The position numbers and the translations under genes were made by a program. DNA of 64,000 nucleotides, taken from contig JALHLQ010000021.1 in the NCBI GenBank assembly GCA_022844485.1, forward strand, positions 1 through 64,000, in the 5' to 3' direction. Of this stretch, positions 1 to 8,381 are shown in pieces (the first letter of the stretch is position 1; each line of letters opens with the position of its first letter). This DNA comes from Xanthobacteraceae bacterium (GTDB taxonomy: Bacteria; Pseudomonadota; Alphaproteobacteria; Rhizobiales; Xanthobacteraceae). A model generated the notes under the pieces. The model was not told the DNA's origin and searched no databases. It saw only the letters and a list, made by a program, of their open reading frames with translations.

Positions 1-24
1 GCGCTAAGCCAATGCGTTTCCTTG

Positions 25-165
25 CGTGGGGGCGCGCCTTCGGCGCTTCGCCCACCCTACCGATCTCGATCATGCGAATGTCAATCGTAGGGTGGGCTTC
101 GCCGCGCGAAGCCCACGTCTTCTGCTTGCGTGGGCGCGCGCCTTCGGCGCTTCGCCCACCCTACG
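25..165. repeat. Three copies of a GTAGGGTGGGC palindromic repeat
   Basis: Copies lie at about 25-60, 87-117 (opposite orientation) and 129-165. Each ends in the same arm, seen as CGTGGG on one side and CCCACCCTAC on the other, around a CGCCTTCGGCG centre. The same family recurs as a facing pair at 13868-13948. Similar GTAGGGTGGGC elements are common between genes in Bradyrhizobium-like genomes. I see no open reading frame that they would interrupt. Confidence 0.8.
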
Positions 166-766
166 ACACGCTGAAAAAATTTATGCCTTTCTCTTGCGCG
201 TCGGCCCCTCGGTTTGCTTCCCTCCCTCCGTCTTGCTCACTTAAGGGGCGTCAACCGGTGACGTTCGGAGGATGGAGCAAGATGCGGCGCCTGCGGGCTT
301 GGGCCTCGTCAGCCTGGGCACTCGGGTGGCCTCGGGGTCAACCGTCCGGGCCCACTACGGGGTTCTGCCTTCAATGGCTGGACTGGCGACTGGTGAGCGG
401 AAGCCGAAAGCTTCCGTGCTCAGGGCGGCGAAGAGCCGATCCGCCTCGTCCCAGGAAGCACGGTCTCGAGGCTGAAACAACGCCGCGACGGAGCGCCGGT
501 CGGCGCGGCGTCTCCTCGCCAGGAGACGCCGGGGTTCTGCGAACAGAACCCCTTCTGACTACGGTGCGCCGCCCGGCGCTCCGTCCCCCCTCGTTCGCCA
601 AGAGGGGGACAATCGCAAACCCCGGAGGCGAGAGCGCCGCGCGGGATCGCGAACGGCTGTCTGAATTCGTGAATCAAACCGTTGCGACGATGGTTCGCGG
701 GCGGCCCCGCGTCCGCGCATTTCATTGGCGACGCGCATGTCCACGTCGTTTCATCTTCAGGCCGGT
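166..766. other. Intergenic stretch without a supported gene
   Basis: About 600 bases lie between the repeats and the 3' end of the cytochrome gene. Open frames occur on both strands, but they are Arg/Pro/Ser-rich, overlap each other and resemble no family I know, as expected of GC-rich non-coding DNA. The only structure is the double hairpin listed separately. Confidence 0.6.
507..552. repeat. Two back-to-back perfect hairpins
   Basis: The first hairpin pairs GGCGTCTCCT (507-516) with AGGAGACGCC (521-530) across a CGCC loop. The second starts at the next base and pairs GGGGTTCTG (531-539) with CAGAACCCC (544-552) across a CGAA loop. Both stems are perfect. They could act as a terminator-like or mRNA-end structure, or be a mobile palindromic element. 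No T-tract follows directly. Confidence 0.7.
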
Positions 767-1078
767 CTACCGCTGGGACAGGATCCACTTGACCAGGGCT
801 TCGGCCTCGTCCTGCGAGACGGTCGGTTGAGGGGGCATCGGCATCTGGCCCCAGTTGCCTGCGCCGCCCTTCATGACCTTCTCGCTCAAGACCTTTGCGG
901 CGGCCTCGTCCTGGGCATATCGCTCCGCGATCATCTTGTAGGACGGGCCGGCCATCTTTCGTTCGACGTGATGACAGGCCACGCAGTTCTTGCTTCTGAC
1001 GAGTTCAGGGCTTGCCAAGGCCGCCTGAGAAAACAGAGCCACGGCGAAACCAGCGGCAACAATGCGAAGATCTACCAT
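767..1078 (-). CDS. Small secreted class I cytochrome c
   Basis: The 103-residue protein has an N-terminal signal peptide ending near ALA-S at residue 22. One covalent haem site follows (Cys32, Cys35, His36 in CVACH), and a late Met in the GQMPMPP stretch (79 or 81) is the likely second axial ligand. This is the layout of a periplasmic monohaem cytochrome c of the c551/c552 type. It lies 161 bases downstream of, and on the same strand as, a secreted sugar dehydrogenase, so it may take the electrons from that enzyme; this is inference from context. A GGGAG ribosome site sits 8 bases before the ATG. Confidence 0.9.
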   Translation of the reverse strand: MVDLRIVAAGFAVALFSQAALASPELVRSKNCVACHHVERKMAGPSYKMIAERYAQDEAAAKVLSEKVMKGGAGNWGQMPMPPQPTVSQDEAEALVKWILSQR

Positions 1079-1239
1079 CAGAACAACTCCCGTCGTGCGC
1101 GATCCAGGCTTTGCGGTATCGCGGGGCGGTTGCCGAAGACCGAAAGCGGCGTCAGGAAGGCGCGGCCGTCAGGCGTCCCGCAGAACGCCTGGTGAGCCGC
1201 GCGGACCCTCTGGGCCGCGCGGCTGCCGTCGAATCAGGC

Positions 1240-2517
1240 TCAGTTCGGCTTCAGCTGGTAAATGTCGCCCTGGTCGGTGGCGACATACAGGTTGCCGTCA
1301 GGCCCCTGCACGGCGGAGCGGAAGCGTCCAGCCGGCATCGGCAGGGAGGCCGTGGTTCTGGTGGCGGACGAGCCGTCAGCCGCGATGTCGAGCACGTCGA
1401 GTCGGTTGCCGACCGGCGTTCCGTGGATACCGATGCCCATCAAGGTCACGAGCATCCGCCCGTTCCAGTCTTTCCACTGCGGACCGGTCAGGAACGTGCA
1501 GGACGACATGCCCTGGGAGAGCATGTCGTTGTTCCAGGCCGGCTTCATCGCGTTGGGGTAGGTCTTGAGGTCGGTCATCGGCATGAACGCCGACCGCTCC
1601 TTCGGGTCCATCGCGCCCATCTGGTTCGGCGAATAGCCGCAGTAATTGTCGGGGCAGTCGCCCCGCCCGGCCATGTTCGGGCGCGGATCCCACCCGGCGT
1701 TGCCGCCGGCCGTCAACGCGGTCACCTCGTCGCTGTGCCAGGGGCCGTTCTCCGCCGTGTAGGGCTGGTTGGTGCCCGGACGGAAGCAAATGCCCTGCGG
1801 GTTGCGATGCCCGTAAGTGTAGACCCGCGCATCGAAGCCCTGCGGCGCGTTGTTGCCGGGCGCGGCGCGGCCGTCCCGGTCGATGCGGAGCACCTTGCCG
1901 CCCATGAGGGTCGGGCTTTGCGGAACCGCTCCGTTGTGGGTGTCGCCCGTCGTCACGTAGAGGAAACCATCAGCCGGTCCGAAACGAAGACGCCCGCCGT
2001 TATGCGCGCCGGGGTCGCCGAAGGGGTGGTTGCTGGCCGCCGGCTTGTAGGCGATGTCCGTGACGATGTCCGTCCGGCCCGCGACCCGTGTGAGGTCGTT
2101 GTTCACGGTCAGCCGCAGCACGCGGTTGGATCCCGGTGCGGTCATGCTCGAGGCCGAGAACACGTAGATGAAGCGGTTCGTCGCGAATTGCGGATCAATC
2201 GCAACCCCGCTCATGCCGGCCTGGCCGCTGCAGAACAGATCAGCGGCTGTTTCCGGATAACCCTTGGAGTCCTTGATCCCAAGCAGAGCGTTGACAGAGC
2301 CGTTCGGCAGCCGCACCGAGAGGCCGCGGCACTTCTCCGTAAAGAACATGGTTCCGTCGGGCAGGAAAGCCATGTCCCATGTGAGGTCGCGTCCGGATAT
2401 GACGGTGCTGCTGGTCAGGCTCGGCACGCCGCTTGGACTTTGCGCCACCGCCGAGCCCGACAGGGCCGCAACCGCCAGAAGCATACATGACGCTGTAATT
2501 CGAACAGGCTGAACCAT
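1240..2517 (-). CDS. Secreted PQQ-type aldose sugar dehydrogenase (glucose/sorbosone dehydrogenase family)
   Basis: The 425-residue protein has a signal peptide (residues 1-26, ending SAVAQ) and then a six-bladed beta-propeller sequence. Family hallmarks are the early LTWDMAFLPDG blade, FTEK, and HNGGRLRFGPADGFLYVTTGD-like repeats, here beginning at HNGGR. Members oxidise aldoses or other polyols in the periplasm with PQQ and pass electrons to a cytochrome. The frame stays open upstream, but the ATG at 2517 has a strong AGGGAGGA site and begins the signal peptide, so I place the start there. The cytochrome c gene follows on the same strand, which suggests an enzyme-acceptor pair. The true substrate cannot be read from the sequence. 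Confidence 0.88.
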   Translation of the reverse strand: MVQPVRITASCMLLAVAALSGSAVAQSPSGVPSLTSSTVISGRDLTWDMAFLPDGTMFFTEKCRGLSVRLPNGSVNALLGIKDSKGYPETAADLFCSGQAGMSGVAIDPQFATNRFIYVFSASSMTAPGSNRVLRLTVNNDLTRVAGRTDIVTDIAYKPAASNHPFGDPGAHNGGRLRFGPADGFLYVTTGDTHNGAVPQSPTLMGGKVLRIDRDGRAAPGNNAPQGFDARVYTYGHRNPQGICFRPGTNQPYTAENGPWHSDEVTALTAGGNAGWDPRPNMAGRGDCPDNYCGYSPNQMGAMDPKERSAFMPMTDLKTYPNAMKPAWNNDMLSQGMSSCTFLTGPQWKDWNGRMLVTLMGIGIHGTPVGNRLDVLDIAADGSSATRTTASLPMPAGRFRSAVQGPDGNLYVATDQGDIYQLKPN

Positions 2518-2988
2518 TCGTTCCTCCCTATTGTTGTTGTGGATCGCCCGCGGTTCGACGAGCAGCCGAAGTTTCTCTTCGGCTACCTCAGTCTCATGCA
2601 ATTGCCGCTCATAGACAATCGGTAATCTCAATCCACGCGGACGTGGGAACTCAATAATCCAGCAGCGCTGAAATCTTTTCCGCAGAAGGCGTCTCGCAAT
2701 GTGCGGCCGGCATAAGCTCCCATCAGTTCGATTGGACAACGCTCTAATGTCATGCCTCGGGCAATAAGGAGGGGCTATGGAGGATACCGGCGCATAGAAA
2801 TCATCGCCGGCGATGATGCGGCAAAACGCCTCCCCATCCGGAAGGGAAGGCACGAACCCAAGTCAGGCCTCCGAGCCGGCAGCGATGAATGAGTGATGGG
2901 GTGCGCTATCGGCGTCGAAGAAGGCCCGCACCCACTTGCTTCGCTAGCGGCCTCACCCCCGTAAGAACGTGGAGAGGTGAAGCTCTTT
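2518..2988. other. Intergenic region without a visible gene
   Basis: About 470 bases separate the sugar dehydrogenase start from the ccr stop. A minus-strand frame continues upstream of the dehydrogenase start but carries no domain or ribosome site. The region should hold the dehydrogenase promoter and the ccr transcript end. I see no clear terminator hairpin or operator. Confidence 0.5.
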
Positions 2989-4266
2989 TCAATTGCTGAC
3001 CGCTTCGACAACATCCTCGAGATTGCGCAAACCCGTGCGCGGGGCGTTGACGAGCACCGCCATGTTGCCGGGCGCGTGCTGGTTCTTCCACATCTTGGTG
3101 TGGGCGAGCGGAATCTTCTCCCAGGGAAACACCTCGCTCATCGCCGGATCGATGCGGCGGTCGAGCACGAACTGGTTCGCCGCGCTCGCCTGCTTGAGAT
3201 GCGCGAAGTGCGAGCCCTGAATTCGCTTCTGCCGCATCCACACATAGCGCGCGTCGAAGGTGATGTTGAAGCCGGTGGTGCCGGCGCAAAAGACCACCAT
3301 GCCGCCGCGCTTGACGACCAGCGTCGAGACCGGAAACGTCGCCTCGCCCGGATGCTCGAAAACGACGTCGACGTCGCGCTTGCCGGTGATGTCCCAGATC
3401 GCCTTGCCGAAGGCGCGGGCGTCCTTCACCCAGGCGGCGTATTCGGGCGAGTTCACCTTCGGCAGTTGTCCCCAGCACTTGAAATTGGTGCGGTTGATGA
3501 CGCCCTTGGCGCCGAGGCTCATCACATAGTCGCGCTTGGTCTCATCCGAGATGATGCCGATCGCGTTCGCACCCGACGCCGCGCAAAGCTGCACGCCGAA
3601 CACACCGAGCCCGCCGGAGGCGCCCCACACGAGCACGTTGTCGCCGGGCTTGAGCGTGTGCGGCGGATGGCCGAACAGCATGCGATAGGCGGTGGCCAAC
3701 GTGAGCGTGTAACAGGCGGATTCTTCCCAGGTCAGATGCGCGGGCTTGATCATCAGCTGGCGCGACTGCACGCGGCAGAATTGCGCGAACGAGCCGTCCG
3801 GCGTCTCGTAGCCCCAGATGCGCTGCGAGGTGGAGAACATCGGGTCGCCGCCGTTGCACTCCTCGTCGTCGCCGTCGTCCTGGTTGCAGTGGACGATCAC
3901 CTCATCGCCAATCTTCCAGCGGCGCACTTTCGAGCCGACGGCCCAGACGATGCCCGACGCATCGGAGCCCGCCACGTGGAACGGCTGCTTGTGGCCGTCG
4001 AATGGCGAGACCGGCTGGCCGAGTGCGGCCCAGATGCCGTTGTAGTTGACGCCGCCAGCCATGACATAGACCAGCACCTCGTCGTCGCCGATCGGCCAGG
4101 TCGGCACCACCTCGATCTGCATGGATTCTTCCGGCGGGCCGTGGCGTTCCTTGCGAATGGCCCAGGCGTACATTTTCGCAGGCACATGCCCGAGCGGCGG
4201 GATTTCCCCGAACTCGTACAAGTCCTTTGGGGCGGGAGTCTTCGGCTTGACCTGAGCGAGCGCCAT
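2989..4266 (-). CDS. ccr: Crotonyl-CoA carboxylase/reductase
   Basis: The 425-residue protein is a medium-chain dehydrogenase/reductase relative that reductively carboxylates crotonyl-CoA to ethylmalonyl-CoA with NADPH and CO2. This is the defining step of the ethylmalonyl-CoA pathway for acetyl-CoA assimilation. Family-specific features include the N-terminal DLYEFGEIPPLGHVP, the Asn-rich VNYNGIWAALG segment, the HCNQDDGDDEECNGGDPM insertion, the GASGGLGVFG nucleotide-binding turn and the FEHPGEATF block. Length matches the family. A GTG lies 12 bases further upstream, but the ATG at 4266 has AGGCGA at suitable spacing. Ethylmalonyl-CoA mutase is 1.5 kb away on the other strand, which supports the assignment. 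Confidence 0.96.
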   Translation of the reverse strand: MALAQVKPKTPAPKDLYEFGEIPPLGHVPAKMYAWAIRKERHGPPEESMQIEVVPTWPIGDDEVLVYVMAGGVNYNGIWAALGQPVSPFDGHKQPFHVAGSDASGIVWAVGSKVRRWKIGDEVIVHCNQDDGDDEECNGGDPMFSTSQRIWGYETPDGSFAQFCRVQSRQLMIKPAHLTWEESACYTLTLATAYRMLFGHPPHTLKPGDNVLVWGASGGLGVFGVQLCAASGANAIGIISDETKRDYVMSLGAKGVINRTNFKCWGQLPKVNSPEYAAWVKDARAFGKAIWDITGKRDVDVVFEHPGEATFPVSTLVVKRGGMVVFCAGTTGFNITFDARYVWMRQKRIQGSHFAHLKQASAANQFVLDRRIDPAMSEVFPWEKIPLAHTKMWKNQHAPGNMAVLVNAPRTGLRNLEDVVEAVSN

Positions 4267-4319
4267 GGATCGCCTCACGATTCTAACAATGCGTTGTTGT
4301 AAGTTTGCCCGATTAGATA

Positions 4320-4330
4320 TTGCAGTGCAA
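4320..4330. promoter_or_regulatory. TTGCA-N-TGCAA palindrome upstream of ccr (PhaR-like site)
   Basis: The perfect palindrome TTGCAGTGCAA contains TGC-N3-GCA and lies 54-64 bases before the ccr start. PhaR-type regulators of polyhydroxybutyrate and acetyl-CoA flux in alphaproteobacteria are described as binding TGC-N3-GCA sites. A second inverted repeat (AACAA-N4-TTGTT, 4285-4298) lies between it and the gene. Binding by PhaR is inference. Confidence 0.45.
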
Positions 4331-4486
4331 CAAGGAAGCTTTGCGCGTGCACATCAACAATGCCGCAGCGGCGGCCGGGTTCAAAGCCTGAGCGGCCGCA
4401 CTGTCTCTCCGTCTTGTTGCATCGGGGGTGTCGGGCGACCGCAAAAATCCATAAGCTGGGACTCCATGAACTCAGGGGAGGGCGGC

Positions 4487-4741
4487 ATGACCATCGAATC
4501 TCTCATCGTCTGGCTGATCATCGGCGCCATTGCCGGCTGGCTCGCGGGCCAGATCGTGCGCGGCGGCGGCCTTGGGCTCGTCGGCAATATCGCGGTCGGC
4601 ATCATCGGCGCGGTGGTCGGCGGCTGGCTGTTGCGTCAGCTCGGCGTCGCGATCGGCGGCGGCTTCATCGCCGCGATCATCAACGCGACAATCGGAGCGG
4701 TCATCCTGCTCGTGATCATCGGGCTGGTCCGGCGGACGTAG
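4487..4741 (+). CDS. GlsB/YeaQ/YmgE-family small membrane protein
   Basis: The 84-residue, very hydrophobic protein has three closely spaced membrane segments rich in Gly: residues about 4-22, 28-50 and 55-80. This is the pattern of the transglycosylase-associated/GlsB family, small inner-membrane proteins linked to stress responses with unknown biochemistry. GGGGAGGG precedes the ATG at 4487, which decides the start although the frame is open further upstream. It is divergent from ccr. Confidence 0.85.
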   Translation: MTIESLIVWLIIGAIAGWLAGQIVRGGGLGLVGNIAVGIIGAVVGGWLLRQLGVAIGGGFIAAIINATIGAVILLVIIGLVRRT

Positions 4742-4808
4742 CCCAGAAATCGGGTCGCGCGCCGTGAGGGCGCGTGTTTAGGCTCGCCGCCGAACGCGGA
4801 GAGCTTGC

Positions 4809-5753
4809 ATGACGCCCGTCAATCGCTCCATGTCGCTGCTCGAATGGAGCCTGCTCATTACGCTGTCCGTGCTGTGGGGCGGCTCTTTCTTCTTCAACGG
4901 CGTGGCGGTAAGGGAATTGCCGCCGCTCACGCTCGTCTTCTTGCGCGTCGGACTTGCGGCGATCCTCCTCAACCTCGTGCTCCTCGCGACAGGTCAGCGG
5001 CTGCCGCGCGAGCGGCGCGCATGGGCCGCCTTTTTTGGCATGGGCTTTCTCAACAATGCGCTGCCGTTCACCCTGATCGTCTGGGGACAGAAGGAGATCG
5101 CGAGCGGGCTCGCCGCGATCCTGAACGCCACCACGCCGCTGTTCACGGTGCTGGTGGCGCATGCCTTCACGCACGATGAGAAACTGTCGTCTGGACGGGT
5201 TGCGGGCGTTGCAATCGGATTCGCGGGCGTGGTCGTGATGATCGGCCCGGCCGCGCTCGAAGGCGTCCAACTCACAGTGCTGGCGCAACTGGCCTGCCTC
5301 GCAGGAGCGCTGTCGTACGCTTTCGCGGGCGTGTATGGACGGCGATTCCGCGCGCTGGGCGTCAGTCCGATGATGACGGCGACGGGGCAGGTCACGGCAT
5401 CAACTGCAATGCTGATCCCCGTTGTCGCAATGATCGACCAGCCGTGGACCCTGGTCTTTCCAAGCATGGCGGTCTGGAGCGCGGTGTTCGGCGTGGCCAC
5501 GCTCTCAACTGCGCTCGGCTACATCCTCTACTTCCGCATCCTCGCGACCGCCGGCGCGACCAACCTCTTGCTCGTGACCTTCCTCATTCCCGTGAGCGCA
5601 ATCCTGCTCGGCTCGCTCGTGCTCGGCGAGCGATTGTCGCCGCAGCACTTCGCCGGCATGGCGCTGATCGGCGCAGGCTTGGCCGCGATCGATGGGCGGC
5701 TCTTCCGCGGGTTCCGCAAGCGCGGCGCTCTGTCCTCCTCTCAGAGCGATTGA
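4809..5753 (+). CDS. EamA/DMT-family transporter
   Basis: The 314-residue protein has ten predicted membrane helices in two EamA repeats (about 14-145 and 160-295). Typical segments are LSVLWGGSFFFNGVAVRELPP in the first repeat and LLVTFLIPVSAILLGSLVLGE in the second. Members export or import small metabolites such as amino acids. No substrate is indicated. It lies just upstream of ecm on the same strand, with a 52-base gap that carries the TGC-N3-GCA element. Confidence 0.9.
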   Translation: MTPVNRSMSLLEWSLLITLSVLWGGSFFFNGVAVRELPPLTLVFLRVGLAAILLNLVLLATGQRLPRERRAWAAFFGMGFLNNALPFTLIVWGQKEIASGLAAILNATTPLFTVLVAHAFTHDEKLSSGRVAGVAIGFAGVVVMIGPAALEGVQLTVLAQLACLAGALSYAFAGVYGRRFRALGVSPMMTATGQVTASTAMLIPVVAMIDQPWTLVFPSMAVWSAVFGVATLSTALGYILYFRILATAGATNLLLVTFLIPVSAILLGSLVLGERLSPQHFAGMALIGAGLAAIDGRLFRGFRKRGALSSSQSD

Positions 5754-5762
5754 CGGCGTTTT

Positions 5763-5771
5763 TGCGCTGCA
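5763..5771. promoter_or_regulatory. TGC-N3-GCA element upstream of ecm
   Basis: TGCGCTGCA lies 35-43 bases before the ecm start, inside TTGCGCTGCAT. It matches the TGC-N3-GCA core also found upstream of ccr. It could be a shared operator for the two ethylmalonyl-CoA genes. The palindrome is less extended than the ccr copy. Confidence 0.35.
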
Positions 5772-5805
5772 TCATAAACTTGGGCGAGCAGAGGAGCGTG
5801 GGCCA

Positions 5806-7785
5806 ATGAGCGAGGCAAAGCGCGACAAGCCCTGGATATTCCGCACCTATGCGGGACATTCGACCGCGCGCGAGTCGAACGCGCTCTACCGCAAGAACCT
5901 CGCCAAGGGTCAGACCGGGCTCTCGGTCGCCTTCGATCTGCCGACGCAGACGGGATACGACTGCGACCACGCGCTTGCCAAAGGCGAGGTGGGCAAGGTC
6001 GGCGTGCCGATCTCGCATCTCGGCGACATGCGGGCGCTGTTCGAAGGCATTCCGCTCGCCTCGATGAACACGTCCATGACCATCAATGCGACGGCGGCGT
6101 GGCTCTTGTCGCTCTACATCGCCGCCGCCGACGAGCAAGGCGCGCCGCGCGCGGCGCTCACCGGCACGACGCAGAACGACATCATCAAGGAATATCTCTC
6201 GCGCGGCACTTACGTCTTTCCGCCGAAACCGTCGCTGCGGCTCACGCGCGACGTGATCGTGTTCACGACGCGCGAAATGCCGAAGTGGAACCCGATCAAT
6301 GTCTGCTCCTACCATCTGCAGGAGGCGGGCGCGACGCCGGTGCAGGAATTGGCCTTCGCGCTGGCGACGGCGATCGCCGTGCTCGACGAGGTGCGCGCGT
6401 CCGGCGACGTGCGCGAGGAGGAGTTCGGCGAAGTGGTCGGGCGCATTTCGTTCTTCGTCAATGCGGGGCTGCGCTTCATCACCGAGCTCTGCAAGATGCG
6501 CGCGTTCGCCGAGCTGTGGGACGAGATCACCACCGCGCGCTACGGCGTGCGCGATCCGAAGCAGCGGCTCTTCCGCTACGGCGTGCAGGTGAACTCGCTG
6601 GGCTTGACCGAGCAGCAGCCGGAGAACAACGTCTATCGCATCCTCATCGAAATGCTGGCGGTGACGCTGTCGAAGTCGGCGCGCGCGCGGGCGGTGCAGC
6701 TTCCGGCCTGGAACGAGGCGCTCGGATTGCCGCGGCCATGGGATCAGCAATGGTCGCTGCGCGCGCAGCAGATCCTCGCCTTCGAGACCGATCTGCTCGA
6801 ATTCGGCGACATCTTCGACGGCTCCGTCGAAATCGCGCGCAAGGTGGAAGACCTCAAGCGCGAGGCGCGCGAGGAATTGGTGCGCATCGCCGAGATCGGC
6901 GGCGCGGTGGCCGGCGTCGAGTCGAGCTACATGAAGCAGCGGCTGGTCGAGAGCAACGCGAGGCGCGTCGCCGCGATTGAGCGCGGCGAGCAGGCGGTGG
7001 TGGGCGTGAACACGTTCACCGAAAGCGAGCCCTCGCCGCTGGCGACCGGTGAGGGCGCGATCCTCACGGTTTCGGCGTCGATCGAAGCCGAGCAGGTCGC
7101 GCGGCTGAATGCGTGGCGCGCCGCGCGCGATCCAAAGGCGGTGGCGGCCGCGCTCGCCGGATTGCAGGCGGCGGCGGTGGACGGACGCAACATCATGCCG
7201 GCTTCGATCGTCTGCGCGAAAGCCGGCGTGACCACCGGCGAATGGGGCCAGATCCTGCGGGCGGCGTTCGGGGAATATCGCGCGCCGACCGGCGTTGCGG
7301 GCTCCGCCGCGCGGCCGAGCGAAGGCGTTGAAAAGGTTCGTGCCGAAGTCGAGCGCGTGTCGAAGCGGCTCGGGCGGCGAATCAAGTTTCTCGTCGGGAA
7401 GCCGGGACTCGACGGCCATTCGAACGGCGCCGAGCAGATCGCCGTGCGCGCGCGCGACGCCGGCATGGAGGTCGTCTACGAAGGCATCCGCCTTACGCCC
7501 GGCGAGATCGTCAATGCCGCGCTCGAGGAGGACGTGCACGTGGTCGGGCTGTCGATCCTGTCGGGCTCGCATGTCCCGCTGGTGCAGGACATCGTCGCGC
7601 GCATGCGCGCCGCGGGACTCGACGACGTGCCGGTGATCGTCGGTGGCATCATTCCGCCGGAGGACGCCCGCGTGCTGAAGGATGCGGGAGTCGCCGCCGT
7701 CTACACGCCAAAGGATTTCGAATTGAACCGCATCATGGCGGACATCGTGCGCATCGTCGACCGTGCGGCGGCGGAGGCGGCTTAG
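5806..7785 (+). CDS. ecm: Ethylmalonyl-CoA mutase
   Basis: The 659-residue, coenzyme-B12-dependent mutase interconverts ethylmalonyl-CoA and methylsuccinyl-CoA in the ethylmalonyl-CoA pathway. The N-terminal catalytic barrel (about 1-520) has AFDLPTQTGYD and the NTSMTINATAAW stretch. The C-terminal cobalamin domain has DxHxxG (GLDGHSNG, near residue 535), SILSGSH and VGGIIPPED. The short form, with both domains on one chain and this N-terminus, is the MeaA/Ecm type rather than the larger methylmalonyl-CoA mutase. The frame is open upstream, but the ATG at 5806 follows GAGGAG at good spacing and matches the family N-terminus. Ccr nearby supports the call. Confidence 0.94.
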   Translation: MSEAKRDKPWIFRTYAGHSTARESNALYRKNLAKGQTGLSVAFDLPTQTGYDCDHALAKGEVGKVGVPISHLGDMRALFEGIPLASMNTSMTINATAAWLLSLYIAAADEQGAPRAALTGTTQNDIIKEYLSRGTYVFPPKPSLRLTRDVIVFTTREMPKWNPINVCSYHLQEAGATPVQELAFALATAIAVLDEVRASGDVREEEFGEVVGRISFFVNAGLRFITELCKMRAFAELWDEITTARYGVRDPKQRLFRYGVQVNSLGLTEQQPENNVYRILIEMLAVTLSKSARARAVQLPAWNEALGLPRPWDQQWSLRAQQILAFETDLLEFGDIFDGSVEIARKVEDLKREAREELVRIAEIGGAVAGVESSYMKQRLVESNARRVAAIERGEQAVVGVNTFTESEPSPLATGEGAILTVSASIEAEQVARLNAWRAARDPKAVAAALAGLQAAAVDGRNIMPASIVCAKAGVTTGEWGQILRAAFGEYRAPTGVAGSAARPSEGVEKVRAEVERVSKRLGRRIKFLVGKPGLDGHSNGAEQIAVRARDAGMEVVYEGIRLTPGEIVNAALEEDVHVVGLSILSGSHVPLVQDIVARMRAAGLDDVPVIVGGIIPPEDARVLKDAGVAAVYTPKDFELNRIMADIVRIVDRAAAEAA

Positions 7786-7786
7786 T

Positions 7787-8248
7787 TCACTCCGGCACGC
7801 CGAGCGTGCAAGTCTCCTTTGCCGAGGACAGCACGATCACCGTCTCCGTGCGCTGCACGCCGCGCACCGCCTTGATGGTGCCGGCAAGGAACGATTCGAG
7901 ATCGCGCGTCGTCCTCAGCCTGACCTTCAGCAGATAATTCCAGGCGCCGGTCACGTGGTGGCACTCGAGCACGGCTGATGACGCGCGCACGCGATCGAGA
8001 AACGGCGCCTCGACCTCCGGATCGCTCCAGCCCACAAAGACGAAGGCGAGCAAGTCGAGGCCAAGCGCTTCCGCCGACAGGCGGGCGTGGAAGCCCGTGA
8101 CGACGCCCTGGCGCACGAGGCGCTTGATGCGGTCGTTGATCGTGGATGCCGGCACGCCGGTGAGGCTGCTCAGCTCGGCCAGCGGCCGCTGGTCATCCTC
8201 CTGGATTAAAGCCAGCAGCTTGCGGTCAATATCGTCGAACGGCCCCAT
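7787..8248 (-). CDS. Lrp/AsnC-family transcriptional regulator
   Basis: The 153-residue protein has an N-terminal winged helix-turn-helix (DIDRKLLALIQEDDQRP through GVPASTINDRIKRLVRQGVV, about 6-50) and a C-terminal RAM ligand-binding fold that includes ECHHVTGAWNYLLKV. Such proteins sense amino acids or related small molecules. It is convergent with ecm with one base between the stop codons. The target is unknown. Confidence 0.93.
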   Translation of the reverse strand: MGPFDDIDRKLLALIQEDDQRPLAELSSLTGVPASTINDRIKRLVRQGVVTGFHARLSAEALGLDLLAFVFVGWSDPEVEAPFLDRVRASSAVLECHHVTGAWNYLLKVRLRTTRDLESFLAGTIKAVRGVQRTETVIVLSSAKETCTLGVPE

Positions 8249-8381
8249 TCTCAGCCTGAAGTAAGTGCCCCGCGCGGTCGCGCCTGCGGGCCCTTGTTAG
8301 CAGATGGCCGTGCGGCGTCACACCAATGAAGCTGCGGGGCGGGACGGCCCAGAACACGCTGCTTCGTTGCAGCCCGACGCG

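Noticed and set aside
5584-7572. 662-residue minus-strand frame opposite ecm
   Set aside because: High third-position GC keeps the antisense frame open. The protein is Arg/His/Ala-rich with no domain, and ecm on the other strand is certain.
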